Of a stretch of 64,000 bases of DNA, positions 11,452 through 25,100 are shown piece after piece (within the stretch, counting starts at the first letter, position 1; each line of letters starts with the position of its first letter). The translations under genes and the position numbers were made by a program. The DNA is from Bactericera cockerelli (Eukaryota; Arthropoda; Insecta; Hemiptera; Triozidae): assembly GCA_024516035.1 (NCBI GenBank), contig CM044967.1, positions 14,535,363 to 14,599,362 of the forward strand, in the 5' to 3' direction. The notes below the pieces were generated by a model, which saw only the letters and a program-made list of their open reading frames with translations, made no database searches and was not told the DNA's origin.

Positions 11452-11710
11452 AGCATGGTCAAGTGAGTAGCACACATGGTGACCTGGGTTCAAATCCCAA
11501 CAGAGTTGGAATTTTTTGACTCTATACTTTGGATGTTACAGGATCCCCTCATAACTTGTGTTGAAAAATGAGTAGCTGCTTTAATGTGAACAGCCACCAG
11601 TGGCTGCATGGGCAAAAATAAGATATTTATAAATTTGAGAAAAAAGAAAAAGTGCTATAAAAGTACCCACTAAAAATTGTGATATCATAATACAAAGAAA
11701 CACATTTATT
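11452..11710 (+). mobile_element. tRNA-derived SINE, family B
   Basis: It has a tRNA-like head (agtgagtagcacaca, then box B ggttcaaatcc), the family B body (actctatactttggatg, aaaaatgagtagctgctttaatgtg) and a tail with taccca, tgatatcataat and acaaagaaacacattta. Confidence 0.75.
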
Positions 11711-12142
11711 TCTTTATAATGGATAAATTTAATAATGCACTCACTTCATCATTGGCTATTTATTCATCAGTGTATAAATTTGTCCATTATGTTCTTGATT
11801 AAATTCCCCGATTTAATACATTAGTGACTCAACAATCAGTTATACCACTGATTGTTGATTTGTAGGTATCATACTGTCAGAATTCAATCTAAGTTGAATT
11901 TTATTATGAGTAATAATCTCTTCTATACACAAATGTATGAAATGTATTACCCTAAACACTTCTTTTAAACAGCTCAGAGATTTGGTTACTTTTGGACAAT
12001 GAGTGTTGATTGTTAATTTTTAAAGCAATCAGATACGGGAAAAATGTAAATATGTTGGTGTTTAGTTACTTTTCAAAACACAAAATAAATACCTATGCAC
12101 TCTAGCATATTTTATTATTATAAGCTTGTATGATATTCTTCT

Positions 12143-12497
12143 TTTTTTCTTTTACTCTGTCTTATCCCGCTTAAGCAGGGTCAATGTTGTTCAAAATCAT
12201 AGTTGAGGTTGGTTGGTTTAGCCACATTTTTTATGGCTGGATGCCCTTCCTAACGCCAATGATTCTATTTGATTAAACGTCCTGAATTAGGACTGGGGTT
12301 ATTACCCTCCATTCACTGGAAATCGTACCAGCTTCCCACATTAACCTCACCCAGCCTGGGTAGGGCCAGAAATGCCAGCCTCATATGTATGGAGGGAACA
12401 GAATTTTCTGTGTGAAAAATCTGCTCTGACCGGGGATCGAACTCAGGATCTCTGGACTACGGGCAGTAGTCACAACCACTATGCCACGGAGGCTGGC
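12143..12497 (-). mobile_element. tRNA-related SINE, family E
   Basis: The minus strand starts with a tRNA-like head near 12497 whose box B is gttcgatcccc. The body includes ggctgggtgaggttaatgtg and gatttccagtgaatggaggg and ends in cagccataaaaaatgtggc. Related pieces lie at 60505-60640 and 60820-61145. Confidence 0.65.
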
Positions 12498-12872
12498 TTG
12501 TATGATATTACTTCCAATAAATTTCTAATATTAGAAATTGGAAATATTGTGTTTGTTTTTTATCATAATACTGTCATTGAGCTCAGAGTTTACTTTTAAA
12601 TTTGAGAGGAGACGGAAGATAAAGTAGGGCCAAAAAATGATTTCAAACACCTTTTGGGCCTAAGACTTGACAGGGAATTATTATAACTACCACAGAGAGA
12701 TTATAATATGTATGTTTTAGGGATTATAATATGTATGTACTGTCATTGAGTTTTGAGTTTACTTTAAAACTTGTAGTTTAGGAGGGCTGGATCACTGAAG
12801 ATTATCTGTATGCAATAATCTTCTTTCATTTGTCTTTTCTCAAGTCTCTATATGTATTGATATTATTAGGTA

Positions 12873-13020
12873 GAACCAACCTCAGTAGCTTGATTGATAA
12901 AGCAGCAGACTTGTAATCTGGAGGTTGGTGGTTCAATTCCAAGTTTTAGCTTGGATTTATTCAGGCAAGTTTGAGTAGTTGTGATATCATGAAAGTTAAA
13001 CAAAAATAATATATGATAAA
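12873..13020 (+). mobile_element. tRNA-derived SINE, family A
   Basis: Head cctcagtagcttgattgata, box B ggttcaattcc, body with gtttgagtagttgtgatatc. The copy at 25776-25930 has the same layout. Confidence 0.75.
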
Positions 13021-13312
13021 TTTATATTTTATTCATCATAATATATTATAAGATGGGTAGGTATAATTATATTTAAAATACAAATCTCTCATAAAACAAC
13101 AAACTTTTGTACTAGATAACTAAATGATTTTATTCAGCTTTTGTAGGAGTAAATTACAAAGATTAGGTTTTCTGACTGTGGGTACCTAGGTACATTTTAA
13201 ATAAGCAAATGATTTTGTAAGGATAATAGAACCAAGCAGGTACTTGAAGTATTGTGAAATACCACAGCAACATTAGCACAGTTTAGCTTCATGGCTGAAC
13301 TCATTAACTTAC

Positions 13313-13378
13313 CAGTCACTGTCTCCTGTTTCTCAATTGGATCATCCTTGTTGGGAAAGGCTTTAAAATCACAGCACA
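13313..13378 (-). other. Candidate 5' untranslated exon of LPGAT1
   Basis: A 66-base segment is bounded on the minus strand by an acceptor (ACATCAG before 13378) and a good donor (GTAAGT after 13313). If it is joined to the acceptor at 9357, an in-frame TGA is created just upstream of the ATG at 9350, so it would be non-coding leader. It is supported only by splice-site quality. Confidence 0.3.
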
Positions 13379-14620
13379 CTGATGTGAGAGTTTAAAATAT
13401 ACAGCAAATTTAGGTGTTTAAAACATTTTAGAATAACTTCTGCATCTAATTTAAAATACACTAATTTAATTAAAAACGAAGCCTCTTGTTAGGAGTGCCT
13501 TTAGATTGAGATTGATGTTACTAATTGAATGTTTGTTTATTTGATTTGAAATTAATCAACAGGATTCAAATTTACAAGATGAAAACCCCAATAAGTCGAA
13601 CAGTCGGCTTAAGGGGCCACCTTAGGTCAGATTCTTGTTATGGTATGAATCCTTGACCTCACAAGACAAGAGAGCACGCCAAGACTTTAAGCATTAAGCA
13701 ATGACTTCTCCGTGATAACCACAGATACCTTGACTATCCAGGTATCAACCAAGCTTGGCGTGGCTTAACATCGGCGATCAGAACTGTTGATTACTAAAAT
13801 TTAATAAAAGTGTGCTCTAATCGAGGAACTGCACCAAGACCGATAATTTTCGATTATGAATCCAGCGTGATTAAGTGCCTTTCTTTCGACGTTAATGAAT
13901 GGTACACAGATATAAAGCTATGCACTTTGCAAAGCAAAACACTTCAAACAGAAAACACTGTCAACAGTTCAGATTTCAGTTCCTCTCTCATCGATGCAGA
14001 CGATGCTGCTTCGGCTTTAATGCAACATTTTGCATAAAATCTTTACTGGTGTGAAGGCAGCGAAAACTGTGAAGTATGAAGATTATTTTGTTAGGTGCGT
14101 GAACATAGCACTCAACCAAATGAAGCGTGTAGTCGTGTACTACCCATTCTACATCTAGCTATTTTTGAAAATCACACGACTTTTTACTACCGATTTCAAT
14201 TTTTGAAATGAGTAAATCAAGTTTCGTAAATTCATACGGATTTACTATGGAAGTATGAGACTGATGAGACAGACTTTTTGACGTCGGTTGCCGGATTCCA
14301 GTGTTAAATAGTTTCAAGAAACTGTTTTTTCCATCTGATCAATCTGTACATCTTGCAGAGTAATGCAGACGTCACAGACAACATCATACGCCCAACATTC
14401 GAATGTAATGACCTCACATTATGAAGTCACTACGAGTGCAAATCAATGTAATCCACTAAATCAAAAATACATGACTTTTTCATGTACTTCCCTCCATTTA
14501 TTATTTCCTTCATCACATTGTGCCCTGAGAATGTAAATCACTCCAACTTCAAAGTCCGCTATTCTCGCTTTCAACCGTCGAAATTCATTTAAATAATGCA
14601 TTGAAATTTGCCGAAACTTG
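13379..14620. other. No recognised gene
   Basis: A 75-codon ORF at 13810-14037 shows no recognisable domain and no clear splice context. The stretch is less AT-rich than its surroundings and could contain a promoter or leader exon of the minus-strand acyltransferase gene, which is only a possibility. Confidence 0.3.
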
Positions 14621-14621
14621 A

Positions 14622-14820
14622 GTGCCGACCCTCGTGGCTTGTGGTTAAGAGCATTGGTTAGTGAACTGGAGGTTGCGAGTTCGAATCCCGGCTGGAGTGG
14701 AAAATTCCGAGTTTTTCCGTTTCCGGAATGGCATGGATGTAAAGGTAAACTGCCTTGAAGTAATGTGAAAGCGGTTACGCGGCACAACCCGCACACGCAC
14801 AACTACCTTTAAAAAAAAAA
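14622..14820 (+). mobile_element. tRNA-derived SINE, family C
   Basis: tRNA-like head gaccctcgtggcttgtggtt, box B gttcgaatccc, body aattccgagtttttccgttt and a terminal A-run. An opposite-strand copy is at 35740-35903. Confidence 0.75.
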
Positions 14821-15993
14821 GATTGTTGAAATTAGAAAGTGCTTTCTGGAATGAGACCCAGGAATCACGAAGCGGAACCCATCGACCTTTGGGCCTTGCG
14901 ACCTTTTTTCCTACTGCGCGGAATTCTTTTGAAAAAAAAAGAAAATCCGCTTTTTCGGAGGCGCCTTTTGTTGTTCTAAAATTGCCTCAATCACTTAAAA
15001 TACCAAAAAAGAAACTTGACAAATACAAACAAATTGCAAGTGACTATTTTTTTTTTTTTTTTTTTAATAATAATAATAATAATAGTTTTATTTATTTATT
15101 TTCTTTATAAAGAAACATTTATAGAAAGATAGGTACTTCTCCTAAGCTTTGAAGAGCTTCAACGCTTTAACAAATCTTTTTGTACCCGTTGCTATTGGGG
15201 GCCAATTTGCAAAGATGGAATGAAGTTTTTAAAAAAAGTTGGGAGAGCGTGTGACAGGAGAGAAGAGAGCAAAAGCATATCTAATGCAAAGAATCAGTTT
15301 GGCTGTTCAGGTCGGAAATGCGCCGTGTGTGTTGAGAACAATAAAGAGGACAGCAGTATGCGGGAGGTGTTTTATCTATGAGTTAATGAATTTCTATTAT
15401 ATTTAGACAGTTATTAGTATATAATATAATAAATCGAAAATCTTCTGATAGTATATTACTATCCAATAGTTATAGTAGGATTCGAAAGACAAACCCTCAG
15501 ACCTACTGAGTCAGTGGGATTCCGACTTCAGACTACACTAGCTGTTAGGTTAGGATACGCCTGAAAACTGATGGATATGCAACATGCACTGAATTTTCCA
15601 TTCCATCAAGAGAGAAACAACATTTTATTTTTATTTCGAAAAATGTAGCCAGCATAATTATCGTTTAATTTTTATTTCGACATGGAATGGGTTTACAGCA
15701 TGTTTGTACATATACACATACAGTTAGATAATATGAGGATGTCACCGCCCTGTTATCGATAGTCATATTTGCCATTACAACAGGAGAAACCCGCCATCTT
15801 AGTAAAAAAGTGGGGTTTTTTTTTAATTTAATTTTTTTGGCACTGGTTATTCCCCTTATCATGGGAACCCCTAACCCCCCCTTTTTGGTCATACAGCCAA
15901 AAAGTGGGGGTTAAACCTATTATTTTGCCCGAAATCGAGCTCGATTTTTGACGTACAAAGAAACCGTCTTATTTATCCGTACCTACGTGTAAA
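14821..15993. other. No gene seen; low-complexity DNA
   Basis: It contains a T-run followed by an ataataat microsatellite near 15047-15090. No coding signal. Confidence 0.4.
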
Positions 15994-16125
15994 AGACGAC
16001 CTCCGTAGCTCGATTGATAAGTCAGCGAACTCGTAACCTGGAGGTTGGTGGTTCGAATCCCAAAAATCCTGAATATTAAGCCCGTGTCTCGGGCTTGAGT
16101 AATTTTATTTATTTATTTTTTATGC
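15994..16125 (+). mobile_element. tRNA-derived SINE, family A
   Basis: Head cctccgtagctcgattgata, box B ggttcgaatcc, truncated body, then a ttatttattt tail. Confidence 0.65.
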
Positions 16126-16204
16126 ATACACACGCAATACTACTATTGCATTTACGTGTATAATAATTGCAACAAAAAAATGGTTGGGTAACCTGTAATG
16201 TATA

Positions 16205-16510
16205 ATGTAATGTACGAATTTCTTTGTGGTGAAGCACAAGGCCTCTTCACAATTTTTGTGGGTAGCGCAGCATTACTAAGAGCCTCCTTTACATTTCGAA
16301 TTATTCTATTACATTAATTTCTTTTTACTCTGGTAATGCCGCCACTGGTCGTTACTCATACAAGTAACTACTCATTTTTCCTCACGAGGTATGAGTGGAC
16401 CCCGAACATCCAAGTACAGAGCGGAAAAAATCCTCCCCCGCTGGGAATCGAACCCAGGTCACCATGTGTGCAATGCCTAGCGCGCTAACTCGCTCTGCCA
16501 CAGTGACTAC
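16205..16510 (-). mobile_element. tRNA-derived SINE, family B, near full length
   Basis: The minus strand starts gtcactgtggcagagcgagt, with box B gttcgattccc and the shared gaggtatgagtggacc and catttttcctcacgag blocks (given here as plus strand). The 3' part contains the sequence seen on the plus strand as gcacaaggcctcttcacaat. It is very close to the copy at 57540-57826. Confidence 0.85.
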
Positions 16511-17228
16511 TTTGGTTGGGTAACCTCTTTTACGTGTAAATGCTGTTTTTTTTTGTCAATAACACTTTTATTGAATCTCTGACGCATATTATAAACTTGT
16601 TGTGAATAAAATGATTATCTAATGCTGTAAATTTAATAACAAATTACGACGTAATTGGTTAGGAGGTAGAACACAGGCTGTCCTATGTTTAAATCGACAG
16701 CCATTATAAGTGGCAATGAAATCGCTGCGATAGTCCTAATTAATGCCAATAGCAGAAACAAAATAACGTCAGTAAAATGAAAATGTTTTCGTTGTATTTC
16801 GTTAGCATGGAGGACACCTAACACCTCACTCTGACATTCATAGGCAGGTTGTGTTGTGTCAATGGAAAACTAGTTTGTAAAATGGTGCCAATTTCAGGAA
16901 CACATTCTGCTTTCATAGAAATGCTATTGGACCAATTATTCATATGCAATGTTCCTGAATATATAAACCAAAATAGATATTTATAACCTAAACAATTTCT
17001 GCTGCATAAGTTTCGCGTGAAATAATAATTAAAAATAAGAAACTTAAAATACAAATTTGTAAGTAAAAGAGGTAGGTAGGTAAATGCCTTTGAGTCAGTT
17101 ATGTGATAAAAGAATGAGGAAGTCAAAGTGACTCACTGTTAATTAGTGAGTCAGTCTGTTTTAAAGTGAGCCAATTTGAAATTCTATTCCAATTATTTCT
17201 TTTTCATTATGAAAATACAAGAGAAATA

Positions 17229-18470
17229 TGGACGGACCGAGTGGGTAGCGCGCTAGGCTTACGGTGGGCCTGATTTCGAATTCCAGGGGATTCGCAATTT
17301 TTCGGCTCTGTACTTTGGGTGATACGGGTCCACTCATACTTCTTTTGAAAAAATGAGAAGGCCCTGTTCCTGAAAGCGCGGAGTGACTCCGCATTCCGCA
17401 CTTCGCACTCCGCGAATCCAATTTCTGTTCCTGAAACACTTTTGCAAAGTTTTTTTGCGGATCGATTCGGGGAGTTGTAATGCGGAGTAATTTTCGTGTT
17501 TCTGTTCCATAAAGCTTTTATTTTGCAGAGTGCGGAGTAAAATTTTGCAAAGTTTGGAGTTTTTTTGCAGAGAAAGATTTCACTTCTCGGTCTCATCTTT
17601 TTATCAGAATTTCGACTTTGGAGATGGTGAAATACTTATTTTAATGAGAAAATTGTTTTATTGATGGAATTTATGTGTTTTATTATTAAAAGAAAGTATT
17701 GTTTACAAATATTGGATTTTCCTTTCTTTCATTTCTATGTATGTTGTCTTCACTCTCGAGTAGTGAAGACAGCATTTCAATGTGCATTCAGTGTTAGTTC
17801 AATTGGATTATTTTTTCAACTAGCTGAGATGGTCAACTTCATATCATCAACTGAAAATGGTTGCCTGGGAACCTCACCCACCCTGATTTGGGCCGAAAGC
17901 CAGCATGACAAAGTCTTCACATCAATAGACATTGCTTTACTTCAGTGATCCTAAGAGAATCGAGGCATTCAATTCGCCCACGAAGCCAATAATTTCAAAT
18001 ATTTTCAACAAAAAACAACAAAAATAAAATTCAAATTACAATAGCATCATGAAATCATTATATCTCGCTGGACGTAACTTAACTTTTGTGATACTACGAG
18101 AATCGGTGCATTCAATTTCAGATTTTCAACAAATCACAACAACAGAAAAATCAAAACAAATGAAAAATGTAAACAACTTCTGCGGAGTCTCTTGTAATGC
18201 AAAGTTTATTTGAGGAGTAAACAAAAATTCTTTCAGGAACCAAAAAACTCCGCACTCCGCGAATTTTGCAGAGTGCGTAGTGCGGATTGCGGAGTGCAAA
18301 GTTTTCTTTCAGGAACAAGGCCCTGCTCTAATGTGAGCAACTGAGCAGCGACGAGTGGCAAAAATAAGAGCGAAAATAAGATATTAGGATATTCAATGAA
18401 AAGGAATAAGTCCTATAATTCTGCACTGCCCACTAAAACTGTGATATAATAACACAAAGAAACACATTTA
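17229..18470 (+). mobile_element. tRNA-derived SINE, family B, split by a DNA element
   Basis: The SINE head is at 17229-17365 and the 3' part resumes at 18317 (aaggccctgctctaatgtg), running to about 18470. The 951-bp insert between is the hAT-like element at 17366-18316. Joining the outer parts at the 8-base duplication restores the family order. Confidence 0.8.
17366..18316. mobile_element. Non-autonomous hAT-like DNA transposon, 951 bp
   Basis: Terminal inverted repeats gttcctgaaag and ctttcaggaac are flanked by an exact 8-base duplication, aaggccct (17358-17365 and 18317-18324), which is the hAT target-duplication size. Subterminal regions are dense in variants of ctccgcactccgc and gcggagtgcggag. 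The interior has no transposase ORF, and a direct repeat (gagaatcg, ggcattcaatt-like) occurs near 17950 and 18100. Confidence 0.82.
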
Positions 18471-19149
18471 TTTATTATACTAACTGTTATATGCATGTAG
18501 GTTGGTGAGTAATGTTTGGGATTTCACGAAAATCTGCATGCCTAGGCCGGAACATGGCTTGTTGCACTGCCCTACGTACTGCCTTGATATTGCAGTTATA
18601 ATGAAATTCAATTGATCGTGTACACAGATGTTTTATAAACCCTCTGATCATTATTATCTGGGCCCAGAAAAATCCAAACTAGATTTTTTCATCAATGCGC
18701 TCAGTTTGGTTTGACACCTACGGACAATATTTTCTAGCGAAACATAAATCAGATTTTTTTGAGGTAGGTTGCTTCAGGTGTAAAAGCGTGTGTAAGGTCT
18801 ACTAAAAGTACTTAGTGAAAGTTAAAAAAAAAAACTGAAAAAATAGTTATAAAAGATAGATTGAAAAATTGTACTTACTATTACTGACTCATTTTTACTA
18901 TTACTTACATAACCCAAAAGGAACACGATTTCTCAAAATTTCTGGGAAATATCCTCTATCACTATTTTTTTTAAAACAATACCTGCATTTCAATTGTATG
19001 CATGTAAATATTTTCTGAATAATTTTATTATTAAAACAAATAAATAGTGTGTGTCTCCATTCGTTGACGTCAGGGTTTTTTTTATCCTGTTCAACAAATA
19101 AATCGGAAATAATTGAATTGACTAAGTTCAAAAATCATTGAACTTCAGG
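18471..19149. other. Upstream region of the convertase gene
   Basis: No gene seen. The ATG at 19150 directly follows a ttcag that could be a 3' splice site, so a leader exon may lie in this stretch. Confidence 0.35.
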
Positions 19150-22100
19150 ATGTTCCTTGCATGGCTGCAAGTGGCAGTCCTCTCTTTGATTCTCTTCTGC
19201 GTTCTCTATGTCCTACCACTCTACTTCTATCTGCTACCCAGCGCTCCTGTTCATGAGAAGTACCAGCCTCATGTAAGTTCATAACAGATTATAAGTTATC
19301 ATATTTGTGTTAATCACTTTCGTGATATCACAACTACTCAAACTCGCTTTACTAAATCTACGCTGAAACCGGGACTTGAACCACCGACCTCCAGGTTACA
19401 AGTCCGCCGCCTTATCCATCAAGCTACTGAGGTCGGTTCATAACAGATTATACGTCCTATACGAGGCTGACTGTTTTTGTTGTAACCAGCTTGGCTACTT
19501 CTGGGGAGAGTGATGGTCTCCAACCAAATTGAAAAGTTGGCTCGTCCTGAAACACATATGTGCGATCAACTACCGTGAGAACTTGGGCTTATTCTTATGA
19601 AGCCATTAAAAACTTGGGAAACTGCAAGCTAGTCCTCTTGCAAGACTCTGCTATTCTCTCTTTAAATTTCCCCCAGACAGGTTGTCTACTATATTCAGGG
19701 ACTGATGCTGTTTAAAGGAAACTTTATTTTTTCCAGGTGCATGTGGGGGTAGAGAGGGCAGAACATTTCCTGAACCAGTGGGTTGTCCATATCCAAGGAG
19801 ATGAAGATTTGGCCCATCAGGTGGCAAAGGACCTGGGGTTTCATGTTCAAGGGCTGGTAAGCTAGAGCATTTCTCACAGTTTTGATCTTTTGAAGTATCG
19901 ATACTATGTTGAGGTACCAAATTCCTTTTATTTATTACAAGCGGGTTACACCTACATCGCTGCAAATCCATGAATCACACAATTCACACATACACAAACT
20001 AACCACGCTGACACTTCGAAACATTTTCCCTAATATCTTCTAAAAAATTACAGGTTGATGGGATGACCAATCATTACGTCTTTTCAAAAAAGGGACACGA
20101 CCCTAAAGTACCCAGTGAAACCCTCACCGAAACTGTGGCTCTGCTCAACGACCATCGCGTTCTCTGGACTCAACAACAATTTGTCAAGCATCTGAGCAAA
20201 AGGGCCAGTGGAGCAAATCATGATATACAAGTGGCGAAAAAAGCGTTTAAAGAAAATGCAAAGAGCTACAGAATGGAATCAAACTTTAGCAAATATGAAA
20301 AGATTTTTACGGATGAATGGTGGCCCATGCAATGGTATGAGGTATGTCTCTTGAAAAAACGTAAACTTCATTCGTTCTCGGTGTTCGTTAATTATTTAAT
20401 TAGTTATTAATTTGTGTTGATCACAATCGTGCTATCACAACTACTCAAACTCGCTTTACTAAAATTTTGCTTAGCTTGGGACTTGAACCACCGACCTACA
20501 GATTACAAGTCCGCCGTCTTATTGATTTTATTATTCAATTTAACTTGTGTTCAATCTTTTTACAAGATAATTCAATTATGGAAATGGTGCAAGACATATC
20601 TATATTGTAATAACCTAATAACAAATCGGCATTAAAATAATGAATTCACATGTGTATCAAGAAACCATGCATAGGAGTTTATTTATGCAATGTGTCACAA
20701 ATCTCCATACAAAAACAATGCCTTATATTCATCATAGGGTGGCGTCATCGTGAACGATGGTAGCCAGACAGTGGAGGAATGACTCAACACATCTACGACT
20801 GTCTTTACAAGGAGGCTAATAATTGACAAGGGCCCCCAGAACCAAGCCACTCCCTACTCTACTCCCTATTTATAGTTCCCCAGCCAGACTACCTTATATT
20901 ACAAAAATATAAATGTATTATTTTGAATTACTATCACAGAATTTTGTGTATCCTCCACTGCGTTCCGGGAATAATCCAACATAATAATTATCTATAATTC
21001 CAGCAAGATTTCAGCATCACTAACTCAACCACTAAGCATTTGGATTTGGGGGTGGTACCTGTTTATGTTCAGTACAACATCACGGGAGCCGGGATCTATA
21101 TCACTGTTATTGATGACGGTATTGAATACACGCATGACGACCTCAAAGATAGTTTTGTAAGTGTTTCTAAACTGTGTGGTAGACGACTACGCTCAGCAGG
21201 GATCCCACTGAGAGAAACATTTTGTTGCGCATCAACGTTTCATATTCCACTCTTTCTTTAGGATCAAATTGAGATCGAATGACTTCGCAAAGCTTTGCAA
21301 CACTTTCTTTTTAAAATTTGAAACAAAACGTTGCGCAGAATTGCTCAGTAAAATGTTGCACTTGGTGGGATCCTAGGATAATCATACAATAGGTTGGTAC
21401 ATAAGTATGACAAAACCGACGACTTACTTGATAGATACAGAATACCCACACTCAAATCTCAAAGTGGTAAATCACCTGAGTAAATCACAAATTTCGAGCA
21501 TTTCTGATAGGACCTTTCTGGTAGGACTTTGTGCCGGACGGAATTTTACCCTAAATTACCAATTTCACGTGTTGATTGCTCACAAAATTGTTTTTAGAAA
21601 ATTATTTCCAACTGGGAATTGGACTACAGACCTAGTCACAGAGAAATAGACTCAACAACCAAGTTTCATTTATTGTATTTCATTTTAGTTAAAAATGTTG
21701 AAAAAAAATTAAGTTGGTCATGAAAATTTTAGTTTAAAAAACTTTTTAGCTATACCTCTATACCTATACCATAGAGGAAAAGCTAAAATAGCTAAAAAGG
21801 AAAAGAAAAATAGGAAGAAAAAAAAATATACTTTTTTCATATCTAAATAAATTTTTCTGTCGAAATTTCTAGGAGCCAAGTCTGAGTTACAATTTCAACA
21901 AGGATAACCCAGACGTCATGCCACGGTACGAGGACCCGCGAAACAAGCATGGAACTAGATGCGCTGGGGAGTTGGTCATGAAACCGAATAACACCAAATG
22001 TGGCGTGGGCATTTGCTATGGATCCAGAATTGGAGGTAGGTGGGGTGCAATAGTTCTAAATAATGGACGCAGCACACAGGAATTTTTTTTTTTTTATTTA

Positions 22101-25100
22101 GAAAAGACCCCCAGAAATTATGCAATGTAATGAAGGTGGGTGAATATAAACATCGTCTTCACAGGGCGATGCTTCGAAATCCTTGTTTTAGATTGAAATA
22201 TTTTTTACTTTGTATCTATTTTTAGCGATATGAATAGCAATTTCTTCACAAGAGCTACCGTATAATGCCAATTGCTAAGTTTAGTATGTATAGCTGGAAG
22301 GTACTAAACATACGAGGGCGGATCAAGAAGTACCCGTGTTTGAAAAAAGAGTGCGAGATACTTACATTTTTGGGTTCTATTTTTCGACGTAGTCTCCTTT
22401 CAAGGCTACACACTTCTTCCAGCGATCCTGCCACTTTTTTAGCCCTTCCAAAAAGTAGCTCCCTTCGAACTCCTCAAAATAGCCCTTTGTTTGGCTTATG
22501 ACGTCATCATTTGAGCTGAGCCTCTTTCCACCGAGCCAAACTTTCAAGTTAGGAAACAAAAAATAATCGCAGGGGGCTAGGTCAGGTGAGTAAGGTGGGT
22601 GTGGCAATAATTCGTATCCAAGTTGATGGATTTTAGCAGCAACAATTCCAGATGAGTGAGCTGGTGCATTGTCATGGTGAAACAAGACTTTCTTTCTCGC
22701 CAAATGGGGGCGTGTCTCCTTCAATTTTGCATCAAATCGTGTCAATAACTCACTATAATATGCAGCAGTTATTGTTTTTCCTTTTTCCAAGAAGTCAATA
22801 AGAATAATTCCCTTTGCATCCCAAAAAACGGTAGCCATGACTTTTCCGGCCGATTGGACCGATTTCGCCTTCTTTGGGGCAGATTCTCCAACCAAAGTCC
22901 ATTCTTTTGACTGCTGTTTGGTTTCTGGGGTATAGTGATGTATCCAGGTTTCATCAACGGTCACAACTCGACGCAAAAAATCATCTGGATTGCGATTGAA
23001 GAGTTCTAAACTAACCTTTGAACAATTCAGCCGAATTCGTTTGTTGTCAATTGTGAGCAATCGCGGCACCCATCGCGCCGATAGTTTTCTCATGCCCAGC
23101 ATATATCATGAAGGATTTTAAAAACAGTTCCATATGAAATGCCCACACTCTCAGCTACTTCACGCACTTTTGTTCGGCGATCTTTGAGAATCATATCATG
23201 CACTTTTTCCACGACTTCCTCGGTACACACGTCTTCTGGGCGTCCTGGGCGGTCCTCGTCAAAAATGCTTGTGCGCCCTTGTTTAAATTCATTAAACCAA
23301 AAGCGAACAGTGGTCATAGAAGGTGAAGAGCTCCCGTACACAGCATCTAACTTTAATTTTATCTCATCACATTTTTTCCCGTCCAAAAAAAGGAATCGAA
23401 TAACTGCTCGGTACTGTTCTTTTTCCATATTACTCAACTATACGCAACACAACAACTTCAAGTGACCGATAAATGAAAACTAAGAGAGTAATCAGTTTCA
23501 AACTTTGGATGTGGTCATTTGAGATGTCGTTCCATCAACAAGTATCAACAAGTTTCACCAATGATGTAACATGTCCCTAAACACGGGTACTTATTGATCT
23601 ACCTACGTAATATATAGTGCTGATTTTGATGTCTGACCATCAAAATAATTTACTTGATCATTTAATATAAACACAGAACATTTGACAAATAATAAGTCTA
23701 AGGACCAAATGATTTGGCATAATATTATTATAATAATAATTTTATTTATTTGTAATATTATTTTACAATTGATAATATTATTATTATTAAACAGGATTAA
23801 AGTTAAGATAAGCCAGACACGTCTTCAAGTCGGAGTTACAACCAATCAAAGCACACTAAAGCCCGAGTTGAGGGACTCTGACTCATCTTAACACTAATCC
23901 TAATTTATAATTCGGCCCTAACTGTTTTGTCAAAAACCATTTCCAAGGCATTAAACTACTGGATGGCACCACTAGCGATCTTATAGAGTCGAAAGCTCTG
24001 AACTTTGGCCTGGACAAGGTGGATATATACAGTGGATCCTGGGGACCTCCGGATGATGGACTTTCAATGGATGGACCTGGACCTCTGAGTAAAGCAGCTT
24101 TCGAGAGAGGAATCAAAGAGGTGAGAAGTTTCCGAAACATATCAGTAGAAACAGACAAAATCAGAGGCACGCTTCCTCTTGGTAGTGAGTTCGAAAAAGT
24201 GTTTAAACCTTTGAAATATAATACAGGTGGTATTGACTGAGAAGTTTTATTACATATACATGCATATCAAACATACCTGGACAGCTGTTCCGAGCTTATT
24301 TTCTCTCATCAACTGAGCAGGTAATAATTCTGGATATCCAATTATCATATTGGGTTGGATGATGGATGGTAGAGATTGTCATAGGCAATAATCCCACCCT
24401 TTATGATTTATGTAAATAATTTTCAATAAAGAGTTTACTATACTATTGCAATAAGACTAAGAGGAACAAGAAAAATAAAAATTCAACACATAATAGAAAA
24501 TGGAGCTTTATAAGATTTACGAGTATATTTGAAAAAAAAAGTATAGGAAATTCTCTAAAATAAGATATAATTGAGGTAGATTGTTTACTATCCTAATACT
24601 ATTATTATTATTATTATTATACAACACTTTATTAGGTATAAATGGACATTGTGTACATGCAAATAATTATTCTAATAATGGAAAAAATGGAAACAATATA
24701 TATAAAATAATGTACATTATACAATAAAAATGAAAAAGAATAGAAAATATTATATAAAAACATAAGTCCTAACTAAAGGGCGGGGTTATTGCCTATGGCA
24801 ATCTTTTCCACCCAACCCTTTGACTTGATTGACACAAATATGATAAGTATTAAAGAATTTGTTATTCCCAGGGTCGCGGTGGGAAAGGCGTCTTGTACGT
24901 TTTCGCAGCTGGCAATGGCAGAACGTTCGGCGATAACTGTGCGGCGGATGGCTACATCAACAGCATCTACACCATTGCCATCGCCAGCACCAGGGAGGAC
25001 GGCCATGTTCCCTTGTACTCGGAGATGTGCCATGCCATCCATGCCGTCACTTACTCGGGTGGAATCGAGGAGAATGTGAAGATTGTGAGTGAAAAGAAAC

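Noticed and set aside
13810..14037. 75-codon ORF as a small gene
   Set aside because: No recognisable domain, signal peptide or splice context; kept only as part of a described gene-free stretch.
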